DNA of 64,000 nt from Sneathiella marina. Its GTDB lineage: Bacteria; Pseudomonadota; Alphaproteobacteria; Sneathiellales; Sneathiellaceae. A model generated the notes under the pieces. It was not told the DNA's origin. It saw nothing but the letters and a program-made list of their open reading frames with translations, and ran no database searches. Shown one piece after another: positions 53,889 through 63,270 of the stretch. Each line of letters opens with the position of its first letter. Within the stretch, counting starts at the first letter, position 1. Where the stretch lies: NCBI RefSeq assembly GCF_023746535.1, contig NZ_CP098747.1, positions 2,626,501-2,690,500 of the forward strand. Reading direction: 5' to 3'. The position numbers and the translations under genes were made by a program.

Positions 53889-54704
53889 CTATGACGCCTC
53901 CCTGACATTCAGACGGCCGGTCAAATCCGCTTGCTTAATCGTATAGAGCTGATCCAGAAAATGGGGCAGGAAGCTCCCTGGTCCCTGTGATTTTCTTGCC
54001 GCCATTTCCCCTGCGATACTCACCAGAGAAACCGCATTTCGCGCCGCTGTATAGGGAGTTTCACTAACCGCAGAAAATGCGCCGGTAATTGCCGTCAGGA
54101 TACAACCCATTCCCGTAATAGCCGGCATCATGCAGGAACCATTTGCATGAATCGTACAGGTTGTTGCATCAACCACGACATCTTCCGGACCGCTAATTGC
54201 AATTGCCTCAACATCAAATTCAGATATCAAGGATTGTGCGGCGGGGATTGCATCAGAGGGGTCATACAGGCTATCCACCCCTTTTGACTGGATTTGTTGG
54301 TTGGCAAGCGCCAGAATTTCGCCGCCATTTCCTTTAACGATTGAACGATGTGCGTTTTTAATCAGTGCAAGCGCCGTTTCAGTTCGCAAAGCACTCGCTC
54401 CGGCACCCACGGGATCGATCACAATCGGGATTTTCTTCTCGTTGGCGAAACCCACAGCAAGCTTCATACTGTCGATCTGTTGAATATCCAGCGTCCCTAT
54501 ATTGATCACCAGGGCATTGGATATGCCGATAATTTCTTCCAGCTCCTCTGGCGCATGGGACATAAGAGGAGAGGCACCCAGTGCCAACAGCGCATTTGCC
54601 GAAAAATTGGTGACAACAAGATTGGTGATATTGTGAACCAATGGCCGGGATTCACAAATCATTTCATAGTCTGACCAGATTGACTCAATAATTGACTGTT
54701 GCAT
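53889..54704 (-). CDS. thiM: Hydroxyethylthiazole kinase ThiM
   Basis: Thiamin salvage kinase that phosphorylates 4-methyl-5-(2-hydroxyethyl)thiazole, 271 residues. Markers are PLVHNITNLVVTNFSANALL near residue 20, SHAPEELEEI near residue 48, VIDPVGAGASALRTE near residue 95, VKGNGGEILAL near residue 120 and GMGCILTAITGAFSAV near residue 198. A TPP riboswitch lies directly upstream. No thiD or thiE is adjacent, so it acts alone in this locus, linked to salvage. It is followed on the same strand by ctaA after a short gap. Confidence 0.95.
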   Translation of the reverse strand: MQQSIIESIWSDYEMICESRPLVHNITNLVVTNFSANALLALGASPLMSHAPEELEEIIGISNALVINIGTLDIQQIDSMKLAVGFANEKKIPIVIDPVGAGASALRTETALALIKNAHRSIVKGNGGEILALANQQIQSKGVDSLYDPSDAIPAAQSLISEFDVEAIAISGPEDVVVDATTCTIHANGSCMMPAITGMGCILTAITGAFSAVSETPYTAARNAVSLVSIAGEMAARKSQGPGSFLPHFLDQLYTIKQADLTGRLNVREAS

Positions 54705-54771
54705 GTTCTTGCTTCCATTTATGTAGTTGCAGGAAACGTGACATCAACAAGCGACCAAAGGATCGTTATCT

Positions 54772-54866
54772 GACAACGGCACACTCCCTACGCTGGTTTT
54801 AACCAGATCAGGTTCAAAGGGACTGGCAAACTTGCCATCTCAGCAATGGCGCCCCCGGGGTTGTAA
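54772..54866 (-). ncRNA. TPP riboswitch (THI element)
   Basis: On the minus strand the conserved parts of the THI box occur in order: GGGGGCGCC, GCTGAGA (plus-strand tctcagc around 54838), CCCTTTGAACCTGATCTGG and CCAGCGTAGGGA. The element ends about 70 bases before the thiM start. In Gram-negative bacteria it usually blocks translation or causes termination when TPP is bound. The exact edges of the aptamer are approximate. Confidence 0.93.
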
Positions 54867-55060
54867 CAGCAGCACTCTACTGTTTATATTCGTGCGCTGT
54901 CTAGTTGATTTACTCAAATTACATTGTCCGGCAATCAGAAGCGAATGATCTACCGGAAGGCAGCTCTCCAGCCGCTGGCCAGAACCATTACTCCGTATCC
55001 TGACCGTTATGTACTACTGAGCACTGGATTAGAAATGGGATTTGATCCTGAATACAAAAA

Positions 55061-55092
55061 AAGCCCGGAGATCCGTAGAAATCCGGGCTTTT
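55061..55092 (-). terminator. Intrinsic terminator after tRNA-Pro
   Basis: On the minus strand AAGCCCGGA and TCCGGGCTT form a nine-base-pair stem with a loop of 12-14 bases, followed by TTTTTTTG. It begins five bases after the tRNA-Pro 3' end. Confidence 0.85.
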
Positions 55093-55096
55093 CTAT

Positions 55097-55173
55097 TGGT
55101 CGGGCAGGCGAGATTCGAACTCACGACCCCTTCACCCCCAGTGAAGTGCGCTACCAGGCTGCGCTACTGCCCG
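55097..55173 (-). tRNA. tRNA-Pro (anticodon GGG)
   Basis: A 77-base cloverleaf on the minus strand. Acceptor CGGGCAG pairs with CTGCCCG. The anticodon stem CTTCA/TGAAG holds the loop CTGGGGG, giving anticodon GGG for proline codon CCC. The T arm has GTTCGAATC, and discriminator A plus CCA are encoded. Confidence 0.95.
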
Positions 55174-55202
55174 ACAAGGTAACATCTGGCTTTCGGAGGC
55201 GC

Positions 55203-55231
55203 ACTATACTGATCTGCCTCCGCAATGGCAA
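55203..55231 (-). promoter_or_regulatory. Predicted promoter for tRNA-Pro
   Basis: On the minus strand TTGCCA (55231-55226) and TATAGT (55208-55203) are separated by 17 bases, about 30 bases ahead of the mature tRNA. Confidence 0.55.
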
Positions 55232-55289
55232 CGCCCGTTATAGCGCTCTCTTCACTTTTTTGATCTCGAAAAAGGATCTATTTGCCGGA

Positions 55290-55751
55290 TCAGCCGAGCA
55301 TCTTCTTCATGTCTTGAAGATCCCCAAGAAGTGAGCGAAGTTTTTCCCGGCTTTCGTCCGGCAAACCGCCACCTGAATCGGAAATTGTTTCGGCCGCCCG
55401 GGCCAGTGCCGGGTTACTATCCTGGCGCGCTGCAGAAACCATGGCATCAACGTTCCCGCCAGATGTCATCTTGCCGCCCTGCTCTTTCAGCAATTTTTGC
55501 GCGCCTTTGATCGTATACCCGTGTTTATACAGAAGATCCCGAATTCCGCGAATTAACTCCACGTCAGCTGGTCGATAATATCGTCTGCCGCCGCCTCTTT
55601 TTAAAGGTTTAACGATTTTGAACTTGGTTTCCCAGAACCGCAGCACATGTTGCGGTACATCAAGCTCGGCAGAGACCTCGCTGATTGTACGAAAAGCGTC
55701 AGGTGATTTTTGCACCTTTTTAGCGCTAGAATGTCCCTGCCCTGCGGCCAT
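55290..55751 (-). CDS. MerR family transcriptional regulator
   Basis: A 153-residue regulator with one MerR winged helix-turn-helix: [20 protein letters not shown] near residues 20-39, then [20 protein letters not shown] with the conserved arginine-tyrosine wing. No metal-binding cysteines or ligand domain are seen. The C-terminus is a short polar tail. Genes of this type regularly follow ihfA in alphaproteobacteria; the regulon is unknown. It is five bases after ihfA. Confidence 0.92.
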   Translation of the reverse strand: MAAGQGHSSAKKVQKSPDAFRTISEVSAELDVPQHVLRFWETKFKIVKPLKRGGGRRYYRPADVELIRGIRDLLYKHGYTIKGAQKLLKEQGGKMTSGGNVDAMVSAARQDSNPALARAAETISDSGGGLPDESREKLRSLLGDLQDMKKMLG

Positions 55752-55756
55752 ATTTA

Positions 55757-56062
55757 TCAGCCCTCGCGGTTGCCGTTATTAATCTTGTCTTTCAGAACAT
55801 GTGAGGCCCTGAAGACGAGAACCCGGCGCGGATTTATGGGCACCTCTTCCCCGGTCTTCGGATTGCGTCCGATCCGGCCGTTCTTCTGACGAACCTGGAG
55901 ACTACCGAAAGACGAAATTTTGACGGTTTCTCCGTCCACCAATCGATTAGAGATTTCTGCGAGTACGGCTTCTACGTGATCGGAGGACTCGTTTCGCGAA
56001 AGTCCAACTTGCTGATACACAGCTTCTGCCAAATTTGCTCTGGTCAATGTATTTTTTGTCAT
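55757..56062 (-). CDS. ihfA: Integration host factor subunit alpha
   Basis: DNA-bending subunit of IHF, 101 residues. It starts with [20 protein letters not shown] and has the DNA-binding arm [20 protein letters not shown] near residues 50-69 with the intercalating proline in [12 protein letters not shown]. That combination and the neighbours fabH and merR favour IhfA over IhfB or HU. IHF works in transcription, recombination and phage integration. Together with the MerR gene it forms a two-gene unit. Confidence 0.95.
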   Translation of the reverse strand: MTKNTLTRANLAEAVYQQVGLSRNESSDHVEAVLAEISNRLVDGETVKISSFGSLQVRQKNGRIGRNPKTGEEVPINPRRVLVFRASHVLKDKINNGNREG

Positions 56063-56245
56063 GATACCACCCTGTTACTCCCAATTAAGAATTAACACAG
56101 GATGTTCATGCGTCAATAATAAAGGCGTAAATACTATCAGTTGTGGGCATAAAATGCGGTTTTCTGCAATAAAACGCTGTAACCAATTGAAATCGAAAAG
56201 GCTTTCAGCCGCCGAATCCTATAAGACTGGAAAGAGATTCGCGTT

Positions 56246-57217
56246 TTACCAGCGAACCAGTGCGGAGCCCCAAGTAAATCCGCCCCCCATAGCTTCCAAC
56301 AAGAGGATTTGTCCCCGTTGCACCCGACCATCCCGGACAGCTTCATCCAGGGCCAGAGGAACAGAAGCGGCTGAAGTATTTCCATGTTTATCGACAGTTA
56401 GGACAACTTTCTCAGAGGGAAGTTTAAGTTTTCGTCCCGTCCCGTCTATGATCCGCTTATTTGCCTGATGGGGAATAAGCCAATCAATATCATCAGCCGA
56501 CAAACCGGTCGCAGCCAGCGCTTCCACGACAACGCTGGCCAGATTTGTGACAGCATGGCGGAATACTTCCTTCCCTTCCATGCGAAGGAAACCTGTTGAT
56601 TGGGTTGAAGAAGGCCCACCGTCAACATACAGGAGATCATGCTTTTCACCGTCTGAATGAAGATGGCTGGTCAGGATGCCCCGGTCATCCGACGTCCCTT
56701 CCCCTTCTTCCGCTTCCAGAATTATCGCACCGGCCCCATCCGCGAAAAGCACGCAGGTTGTCCGGTCCGTCCAATCAATGATCCTGGAAAAGGTTTCCGC
56801 CCCAATGACCAAAGCGCGATTTGCCTGGCCTGACTTCACAAAATTATCGGCCGTCGCCAAAGCATACAGAAAGCCGGTGCAAACCGCCTGAATATCAAAC
56901 GCAAAACCGCCGGTCATGCCAAGATTTTTTTGCACCACTGTCGCCGTCGCCGGAAAAGTTTCATCTGGGGTTGCGGTCGCAAGAACAATCAGATCAATAT
57001 CATCCGCCGTCAGACCAGCCATATCCAAAGCAGCCCGTGCGGCATGAGTTGCAAGATCAGAGGTAAGTTCGCCCTCTGCCGCGATATGCCGTTGCTTGAT
57101 TCCTGAGCGTGCAACAATCCATTCGTCAGTCGTATCGACCATTTCCGATAATTCGGCATTGGTCAGAATACGTTTTGGTAGATAAGAACCTGTCGCGGTA
57201 ATCACTGAGCGGCGCAT
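56246..57217 (-). CDS. fabH: 3-oxoacyl-ACP synthase III (FabH)
   Basis: Condensing enzyme that starts fatty acid synthesis from acetyl-CoA and malonyl-ACP; 323 residues. The triad is clear: Cys in [15 protein letters not shown] near residue 112, His in [12 protein letters not shown] near residue 250 and Asn in [14 protein letters not shown] near residue 280. It opens with [17 protein letters not shown]. The start abuts the plsX stop with no spacer, so they are one transcript. The order plsX-fabH-ihfA is standard for the class. Confidence 0.97.
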   Translation of the reverse strand: MRRSVITATGSYLPKRILTNAELSEMVDTTDEWIVARSGIKQRHIAAEGELTSDLATHAARAALDMAGLTADDIDLIVLATATPDETFPATATVVQKNLGMTGGFAFDIQAVCTGFLYALATADNFVKSGQANRALVIGAETFSRIIDWTDRTTCVLFADGAGAIILEAEEGEGTSDDRGILTSHLHSDGEKHDLLYVDGGPSSTQSTGFLRMEGKEVFRHAVTNLASVVVEALAATGLSADDIDWLIPHQANKRIIDGTGRKLKLPSEKVVLTVDKHGNTSAASVPLALDEAVRDGRVQRGQILLLEAMGGGFTWGSALVRW

Positions 57218-58378
57218 TTAATTCCTATTCTGTCCGGCATCTTCAAGTGTGCCAGCGGATTTTTCCACTTTCGGATCAGCCGGAGAGGCTGCGCCGTTAT
57301 TAATTGTTTCAGCATCGGCTTCATCGTCCGATGCCGCCGCATTGTTACTCATTTGCGCGGCCATATCAAATTTTTCAAAATGATCTTTCATTTTGACGAT
57401 CATATCATCTGATACCATTTCAATGGCAACGCCGATAGCGTTTGCAAATCCGGTTTCATCTGTACCCCCATGGCTTTTCACGCAAATACCGTTCAAGCCG
57501 AGAAGCACACCCCCATTATACGCACGCGGATCTAAACGTTCTTTCAGGATATTAAGGCCACCACGGGAAAGCAGGTAGCCAATTTTTGCCATAAGCGAGC
57601 TGGCAAACCCGGCGCGGAGAAAATCCGAGAACATACGAACCACGCCCTCTGCCGTCTTCAGCGCCACATTTCCAGTAAAACCATCCGTTACAATTACATC
57701 AACGGTGCCTTGCGTTATGACATCCCCTTCGACAAATCCTTCATAGACGAAAGGAGGATTTTCGATAGCTTTTAGACGATCACCGGCTTCCTTTACGGTA
57801 TCATTGCCCTTGAGCTCCTCAATACCGACATTAAGAAGGCCAATGCGCGGTGGTACACGTCCAAGCACGGCTCTGGCGAAATCAGCGCCCATAAAAGCAA
57901 ACTGAACCAGATTATCGGCATCGCACTCAACATTTGCGCCAAGATCAAGCATGACCGTTTCGCCTTTTGGTGACGGAAACACCGAGGCAATTGCGGGCCG
58001 GTCAATTCCCTGCATCATCCGAAGCGAGAATTTTGCCATTGCCATTAGGGCGCCAGTATTGCCAGCAGATACAATTGCACCCGCTTCCCCGTCCCGAACA
58101 GAGTCAATGGCAAGCCGCATACTGCTCTTGCGCCCCTTGCGGAGCGCCTGGCTTGGCTTGTCTTCCGATTTGATCGCTTGATCCGTATGCCGTAGCTCGC
58201 AAATATTGGCCACGCCTGGATACGCGGCCAGGAGCGGCGTAAGCCTCGCCTCATCACCGAAAAGCAAAAACCGGGCTTGTGGAAAGCGGATACGAATGAG
58301 ATCAACGCCTTTAACGACGATGTCGGGGGCATAATCCCCGCCCATCGCATCAAGGGCAATGACAATATTCTCACTCAT
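57218..58378 (-). CDS. plsX: Phosphate acyltransferase PlsX
   Basis: Makes acyl phosphate from acyl-ACP for phospholipid synthesis, 386 residues. Landmarks are IALDAMGGDYAPDIVVKGVD at the start, GAIVSAGNTGALMAMAKFSL near residue 95, VMLDLGANVECDADNLVQFA near residue 145, VDVIVTDGFTGNVALKTAEG near residue 230 and GLNGICVKSHGG near residue 300. The last 45 residues are an alanine- and acid-rich tail not needed by the family. It precedes fabH directly and follows rpmF by about 40 bases. Confidence 0.97.
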   Translation of the reverse strand: MSENIVIALDAMGGDYAPDIVVKGVDLIRIRFPQARFLLFGDEARLTPLLAAYPGVANICELRHTDQAIKSEDKPSQALRKGRKSSMRLAIDSVRDGEAGAIVSAGNTGALMAMAKFSLRMMQGIDRPAIASVFPSPKGETVMLDLGANVECDADNLVQFAFMGADFARAVLGRVPPRIGLLNVGIEELKGNDTVKEAGDRLKAIENPPFVYEGFVEGDVITQGTVDVIVTDGFTGNVALKTAEGVVRMFSDFLRAGFASSLMAKIGYLLSRGGLNILKERLDPRAYNGGVLLGLNGICVKSHGGTDETGFANAIGVAIEMVSDDMIVKMKDHFEKFDMAAQMSNNAAASDDEADAETINNGAASPADPKVEKSAGTLEDAGQNRN

Positions 58379-58422
58379 TTACACTTCCTGTTTCCTGCCA
58401 CGGAATATCAGCTAACTAATGA

Positions 58423-58608
58423 CTAAAGCGTGTCGCCGGCTTCGAGCACTTCCCGATCGCCATAATGACCACATTCGCTACAAATATGGTGTGAGCGTTT
58501 TAACTCTCCACAATTTTGACATTCCTGTGCTTGTGTGGATGCCAGCGAATCATGTGCACGACGCATGTTACGTTTCGATGGGGTGGTTTTTCTCTTTGGT
58601 ACAGCCAT
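58423..58608 (-). CDS. rpmF: 50S ribosomal protein L32
   Basis: Small ribosomal protein of 61 residues. [19 protein letters not shown] is the standard opening. Four cysteines at 30, 33, 43 and 46 form the zinc-binding type of L32. It follows the DUF177 gene and precedes plsX, the conserved order. Presence of all four cysteines suggests that no zinc-free paralogue is needed at this locus. Confidence 0.97.
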   Translation of the reverse strand: MAVPKRKTTPSKRNMRRAHDSLASTQAQECQNCGELKRSHHICSECGHYGDREVLEAGDTL

Positions 58609-58689
58609 TTTCTTAGTCTCTCACTCAGTCAACCTCAATCGAGGTCAATATTAAATTTCGTAGAAATGATAAAATTTAGAACACTCATA

Positions 58690-59241
58690 TCATTTCTTGT
58701 TCATCAAGTCCTTTAAATTTGCAAAAGGTCTGTGAACCTCCTGCGCTATCTCTGTCTCTCCGGCGTTTTCTGCCATATTCACCGGAGCAATATTTTCTGC
58801 CCGCGGATACGGATCCAGGGCCAACGCGATTTGCTCAGCCACAATATCCATCATGTCAATTTGCCCATTGACAATCAGTTCGGGCAAATCCTCTTCATCC
58901 ATGCCAATGACATAATCAACTTCGTCGGACACCACATCTTCTTTGTCGAAGGTATAGTACACCATGAATTCTACATCAATAGTCTGCGACACTGGCTCAA
59001 GCGTCGCCACGCAAGCTTGCACCGCATGCGCTTTCAACGCCGCCGATACTTCTATTTTATCAGTCTTCTGCTGCCGTCTCAAAACGCCTGACATCATGAC
59101 GCCAGACAAACCGATGATCCCAAGGCCATCAGCCAATGATTTGCATTCGTCTTTCGTTGCCTGAATGTTGATTTTAATCGGGTCGCGTCCCAATCCTTCA
59201 ACATTAATCAACCGAGAGACCTCAGCCCCGGTCTTCGACAT
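58690..59241 (-). CDS. DUF177 (YceD-like) protein
   Basis: A 183-residue protein of the DUF177/YceD family, located upstream of rpmF as in E. coli. It has LINVEGLGRDPIKINIQATK at the start, a central VEFMVYYTFD-type strand, and the family mark LPELIVNGQIDMMDIVAEQIALALDPYPR (in parts) near residue 120. E. coli YceD is linked to 23S rRNA maturation; the exact role is unclear. The alphaproteobacterial version lacks the CxxC pattern. The ATG at 59241 follows AAGGG. Confidence 0.87.
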   Translation of the reverse strand: MSKTGAEVSRLINVEGLGRDPIKINIQATKDECKSLADGLGIIGLSGVMMSGVLRRQQKTDKIEVSAALKAHAVQACVATLEPVSQTIDVEFMVYYTFDKEDVVSDEVDYVIGMDEEDLPELIVNGQIDMMDIVAEQIALALDPYPRAENIAPVNMAENAGETEIAQEVHRPFANLKDLMNKK

Positions 59242-59424
59242 AGCAAGACACCCTTCTAACAATAAGACCGCATGCGATCTTTCCTGGTCCGGCACGCCGG
59301 CATACGATTCGAAGGCCGGAAAATACTGGTTTCAGGCGATCCGGTCAATTGATTTTTCCAGAAGCGCATTTCACTCATTTTACGAGACCAAACCGGCATC
59401 GTAAAATCGCCGCTGCAGGTCACA

Positions 59425-59967
59425 TTATTTCTCGTTAAGAACGCCGAAAACTACCTTTCCGGCCTTAAAATCCTCCTCACTTTGAGTTGCAAGCAAAGCA
59501 TCCGAAGACCGGATATAAGCCGCCATCCGGGTCACTGCTTCAGTCGTTACATCTTCGAAGGTACCGTAGTGGTTCCTCCGCAGCGCCTCTTCCAGCGTTT
59601 CCTCGCCACCGTCCAGGGCTTGTTCATATGCAACAACTCTGCCGTAAAAGACCTTAGCCATCTGCTTGATGCGTTTACCAACACTCAGGTCGCCAACCCC
59701 TATCTCCCGAAGGGATTGATCCATATCCGCGAACATATGATCGAACACTTTTTGTGAGAGCTTTTTCTCAAGGGCGCTCTTGCCTTTCAAATGCCGCATC
59801 ACCAAAAACGCATGCAAGGAGATCATCTCATATCGACCATCTATTGTATCCGGCACCGCTGCCGTCTGATAGAACGCCGGTTGACGGGCTTGCTTCACAA
59901 TTTCCGCATATAAATCACCCGCGGCTTGCTCGATAGGGTCGCGCCGAAATAAATTCCCAAAAACCAC
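59425..59967 (-). CDS. Ubiquinol-cytochrome c chaperone family protein
   Basis: A 180-residue protein of the ubiquinol-cytochrome c chaperone (PF03981, CBP3-like) family. It has LYAEIVKQARQPAFYQTAAV near residue 19, TIDGRYEMISLHAFLVMRHL near residue 41 and FDHMFADMDQSLREIGVGDL near residue 75. The mitochondrial homologue helps cytochrome bc1 assembly; in alphaproteobacteria the function is inferred. It is divergent from bamE and upstream of the DUF177 gene, the usual place. Confidence 0.9.
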   Translation of the reverse strand: MVFGNLFRRDPIEQAAGDLYAEIVKQARQPAFYQTAAVPDTIDGRYEMISLHAFLVMRHLKGKSALEKKLSQKVFDHMFADMDQSLREIGVGDLSVGKRIKQMAKVFYGRVVAYEQALDGGEETLEEALRRNHYGTFEDVTTEAVTRMAAYIRSSDALLATQSEEDFKAGKVVFGVLNEK

Positions 59968-60131
59968 TTTAGTACTCCCGGCTCACTTTGACGGCATCGG
60001 CAACTTTTGCCAAAATGCACGTGATTGCGAAGAAAAATTGACTTTTGCTGGATGACAAGCCATTTATGGGCCATGAATTAAGCATTAAGTTGGTGTTCGT
60101 CAACTCAAAGCCGCATTATGATAAAGGTACC

Positions 60132-60578
60132 ATGATTAAAATCAGAACAGGTCTTTGCATCGCGCTAACGGGGATTGCCCTTTCAGCTTGTTCGCCCATT
60201 GAAACGGATCAGGGCTACCGGGTGGATCCAGAACAGCTTGCCCTGATCGAGACGGGCATCACCAACAAGGATGGCGTAGAGCAACTGATGGGCTCCCCCT
60301 CAAGTATCGCGACCTTTCAAACCGAAGGGGATGCCTGGTATTATATCAGCAGCAAAACCGAGCATTTGGCCTTCCTGCCGAAGGAAGTCGTCTCCCGTGA
60401 TGTGATTATCGTCAAATTCGATATTAACGATGTGGTCGCCGAAATTGAAGATTATGGGAAAGAGCAAGGAACCGAAATTGAAATGGTCGAACGGACCACG
60501 CCTACCGGCGGCCGTAAGCTTGGCTTCTTCGAACAAATCTTCGGAAACCTCGGCCGTTTCAATACCGGGGAACAATAG
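60132..60578 (+). CDS. bamE: Outer-membrane assembly lipoprotein BamE
   Basis: Small BAM-complex lipoprotein, 148 residues. The signal peptide is TGLCIALTGIALSAC with the lipidated cysteine near residue 20. The BamE/SmpA fold shows in GITNKDGVEQLMGSPSSIAT near residue 52 and WYYISSKTEHLAFLPKEVVS near residue 74. The last 30 residues (KLGFFEQIFGNLGRFNTGEQ) are an alphaproteobacterial extension. The ATG at 60132 has AAGG four bases upstream; a longer frame lacks a signal peptide at its start. A bidirectional terminator follows. Confidence 0.92.
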   Translation: MIKIRTGLCIALTGIALSACSPIETDQGYRVDPEQLALIETGITNKDGVEQLMGSPSSIATFQTEGDAWYYISSKTEHLAFLPKEVVSRDVIIVKFDINDVVAEIEDYGKEQGTEIEMVERTTPTGGRKLGFFEQIFGNLGRFNTGEQ

Positions 60579-60591
60579 GATCTCAACAAAA

Positions 60592-60620
60592 AAAGCCCCC
60601 GAACAAGTCGGGGGCTTTCT
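60592..60620. terminator. Bidirectional terminator between bamE and hppA
   Basis: GCCCCCGA and TCGGGGGC form an eight-base-pair stem with a five-base loop. A-rich sequence stands on the left and T-rich sequence (TTTCTTTTT) on the right. It can end both the bamE transcript and the convergent hppA transcript. Confidence 0.92.
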
Positions 60621-60647
60621 TTTTACCTCTATTGAAAAGCGTCGTGC

Positions 60648-62753
60648 TTAGTGCGCCATAACCGCCAGCAGGAGCAATGCAATAATATTGGTGATCTTGA
60701 TCATCGGATTAACCGCTGGACCTGCTGTATCTTTGTATGGATCCCCGACGGTATCACCAGTAACCGCTGCGGCATGGGCATCTGTTCCCTTACCACCGTG
60801 ATTACCATCTTCGATGTATTTCTTGGCATTATCCCAGGCACCGCCGCCTGCTGTCATGGAAACAGCTACGAACAAACCTGTCACGATAACACCCAAGAGC
60901 ATCGCACCGACCGTCGCAAAGGCCGCTGACTTGCCGCCAATGAACATCATTACAAAGAAGACAACAATTGGTGCCAGCAAAGGCAGCAAGGATGGAATAA
61001 TCATTTCCTTGATCGCCGCTTTCGTCAGCAGGTCAACTGCCCGACCATAATCGGGTTTGCCGGTGCCTTCCATAATACCCGGAATTTCCTTGAACTGACG
61101 GCGCACTTCCCGCACCACCGAGCCCGCAGCCCGTCCAACAGCCATCATACCCATGGCACCGAACAGATACGGCAACAAGCCGCCCAGGATCAGACCAACC
61201 ACGATATACGGATTTTGCAAGCTGAAATCGAGGGTAACGCCCTGGAAGAAAGAAAACTGTGTTTCCGACGCATTCTTGATAAAGAACGCCAGATCTTCCG
61301 TATAGGCCGCGAACAGAACCAACGCGCCCAGTCCGGCGGAACCAATGGCATAGCCTTTGGTCACTGCTTTCGTTGTGTTCCCGACCGCATCAAGGGCATC
61401 TGTTGTCTTGCGGACTTCTTCATCCATTTCCGCCATTTCAGCAATACCGCCGGCATTATCCGTAACCGGGCCATAGGCATCAAGGGCAACGATCATTCCA
61501 GCCAGTGCCAGCATGGTTGTCACCGCAATGGCGATACCAAACAGGGCTGCCAGATTGTAGGAGACGATAATCCCCGCACAAATGATAATAGCAGGAACCG
61601 CCGTTGCTTCCATGGACACTGCCAGTCCCTGAATGACGTTCGTACCATGACCGGTTTCGGACGCCGCCGCGATGCTGCGCACCGGACGGTATTCAGTGGA
61701 CGTATAGTATTCGGTGATCCAGATCAGAAGACCGGTCACAACCAAACCGACAAGACCGCAAAGGAACAGGCTCATGCCGGTGAATTCCTTGGTGCCAATT
61801 GTGAAAACCGTATCCATGCCGATGGTCATGTCCGTTACGGGCCACAAGGCAAAAGCTGACAAGATTGTCGAGGCCAGGAAGCCTTTATACAAGGCGCCCA
61901 TGATATTGTTGCTAGAGCCCAGCTTGACGAAGAATGTTCCGATGATGGAGGTCAGGATACAGACCGCCCCGATCATCAGGGGATATCCCATCAGCACCGT
62001 GTCACCAGCGAAATAAATGGAGCCCAGAACCATGGTCGCAACAACTGTCACAGCATAGGTTTCAAACAGATCTGCGGCCATACCCGCACAATCGCCCACG
62101 TTATCCCCGACGTTATCGGCAATAACCGCCGGGTTGCGGGGATCATCTTCTGGAATACCGGCTTCAACCTTACCCACCAGATCGGCACCGACGTCGGCAC
62201 CTTTTGTGAAGATACCGCCACCAAGACGGGCGAAAATGGAAATCAGGGAGGCACCCAGGCTCAAGGCAACAAGGCTGTCTATCAACCCGCGACCTTCAAC
62301 ACCGGAGGAAACAAGGTAAGCATAATAGCCGGCAACTGCCAACAGGGCCAGGCCCACAACCAGAAGGCCGGTTACCGCACCCGCTTTAAAGGACACATCA
62401 AGGCCTTCTTTCAGGCTTTTGGATGCAGCCTGTGCAGTCCGGACATTTGCCCGAACGGAAACATGCATGCCAATAAAACCGGCGAGACCAGACAGCACAG
62501 CGCCGATCAGAAAACCAATGGCGACTTTTAGTCCCAAAAGAAGGAACAAAATTACAACGATTACAATGCCGACTATACCAATTGTCATATACTGACGGTT
62601 CAGGTAAGCGGTCGCCCCCTCTTGAATTGCGGCAGCGATTTCCTGCATTCGTGCCGTACCGGCATCACTTGATAGAACCGATCTTCCTGCATACGCACCA
62701 TAAGCCAAGGCTATGATTCCACAGACAATCGGCATCCATAATTCTACTGACAT
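60648..62753 (-). CDS. hppA: Membrane proton-translocating pyrophosphatase
   Basis: H+-pumping inorganic pyrophosphatase, 701 residues with about 16 membrane helices. Substrate motifs are visible: [20 protein letters not shown] near residue 185, [20 protein letters not shown] near residue 210, and [20 protein letters not shown] near the end. [10 protein letters not shown] near residue 455 carries lysine where potassium-dependent enzymes have alanine, so this is predicted to be a K+-independent proton pump. The ATG at 62753 is used because an 11-codon extension would run through a terminator-like hairpin. Confidence 0.97.
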   Translation of the reverse strand: MSVELWMPIVCGIIALAYGAYAGRSVLSSDAGTARMQEIAAAIQEGATAYLNRQYMTIGIVGIVIVVILFLLLGLKVAIGFLIGAVLSGLAGFIGMHVSVRANVRTAQAASKSLKEGLDVSFKAGAVTGLLVVGLALLAVAGYYAYLVSSGVEGRGLIDSLVALSLGASLISIFARLGGGIFTKGADVGADLVGKVEAGIPEDDPRNPAVIADNVGDNVGDCAGMAADLFETYAVTVVATMVLGSIYFAGDTVLMGYPLMIGAVCILTSIIGTFFVKLGSSNNIMGALYKGFLASTILSAFALWPVTDMTIGMDTVFTIGTKEFTGMSLFLCGLVGLVVTGLLIWITEYYTSTEYRPVRSIAAASETGHGTNVIQGLAVSMEATAVPAIIICAGIIVSYNLAALFGIAIAVTTMLALAGMIVALDAYGPVTDNAGGIAEMAEMDEEVRKTTDALDAVGNTTKAVTKGYAIGSAGLGALVLFAAYTEDLAFFIKNASETQFSFFQGVTLDFSLQNPYIVVGLILGGLLPYLFGAMGMMAVGRAAGSVVREVRRQFKEIPGIMEGTGKPDYGRAVDLLTKAAIKEMIIPSLLPLLAPIVVFFVMMFIGGKSAAFATVGAMLLGVIVTGLFVAVSMTAGGGAWDNAKKYIEDGNHGGKGTDAHAAAVTGDTVGDPYKDTAGPAVNPMIKITNIIALLLLAVMAH

Positions 62754-63270
62754 TATTTCAACCCCATTAGTTTTAAAAAAGGCCACCGAACAGATGGCCT
62801 CGCTAATTTGTTGCAGTCCCTCTTTACGAAGTCCCCTCCTACATGCCTTTTTTATATTTAAAAGACTTTATCGCGGCGTAGAATGCCAGATAACCAACCG
62901 CTTCGCAAGCAATTGGACCGCAACAAACCCGCCCTTTCCGCAACTGCAGCCGAAACTTGGTGACCAAACGGACGTTCAATCGCGCCACTAAAGTATGGAA
63001 AATCCGGAAAGCTGTTTTTTCCAAATCAAAACAAATACTTGAAAATGAAATATATTTTACCGAAGTCGTCGCCTGAAATCGCGAATTCCATTTTTTTATA
63101 ATATAAATCAATTTAACTTCAGATATTTTCCCAATACTTCGCGAAATAAAGATCCAGATCTGCCGAAATTTCTCGAATTGCTGAAACTCTTCAGTTTTTT
63201 TTAATAGCTGTTGGCTTATTCCTCCGATCCATGCTATCCGAGCGCCAGAGAATTCCAGGAGAGAATGACA
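62754..63270. other. AT-rich divergent control region, hppA/ppa
   Basis: About 500 bases with no supportable gene between the divergent pyrophosphatase genes. Besides the hppA leader hairpin it holds a five-base-pair stem CTGAA/TTCAG followed by eight T at 63181-63202, 70 bases before ppa. A minus-strand frame of 90 codons at 62839-63111 has no family features. The region is markedly AT-rich; both promoters should lie here but are not clear by eye. Confidence 0.55.
62775..62800 (-). promoter_or_regulatory. Terminator-like hairpin in the hppA leader
   Basis: On the minus strand AGGCCA and TGGCCT pair (loop of nine bases) and are followed by TTTTT. It ends only 21 bases before the hppA ATG, so there is no room for a promoter in between. 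Any hppA transcript must pass it, which suggests attenuation or a leader element. Confidence 0.55.

Noticed and set aside
54924-55334. A 136-codon plus-strand reading frame
   Set aside because: It runs through the antisense of tRNA-Pro; the piece GRAGEIRTHDPFTPSEV is the usual false protein read from that tRNA.
62839-63111. 90-codon minus-strand frame in the hppA/ppa gap
   Set aside because: AT-rich composition, no plausible start and no recognisable motif; it fits chance in a control region.
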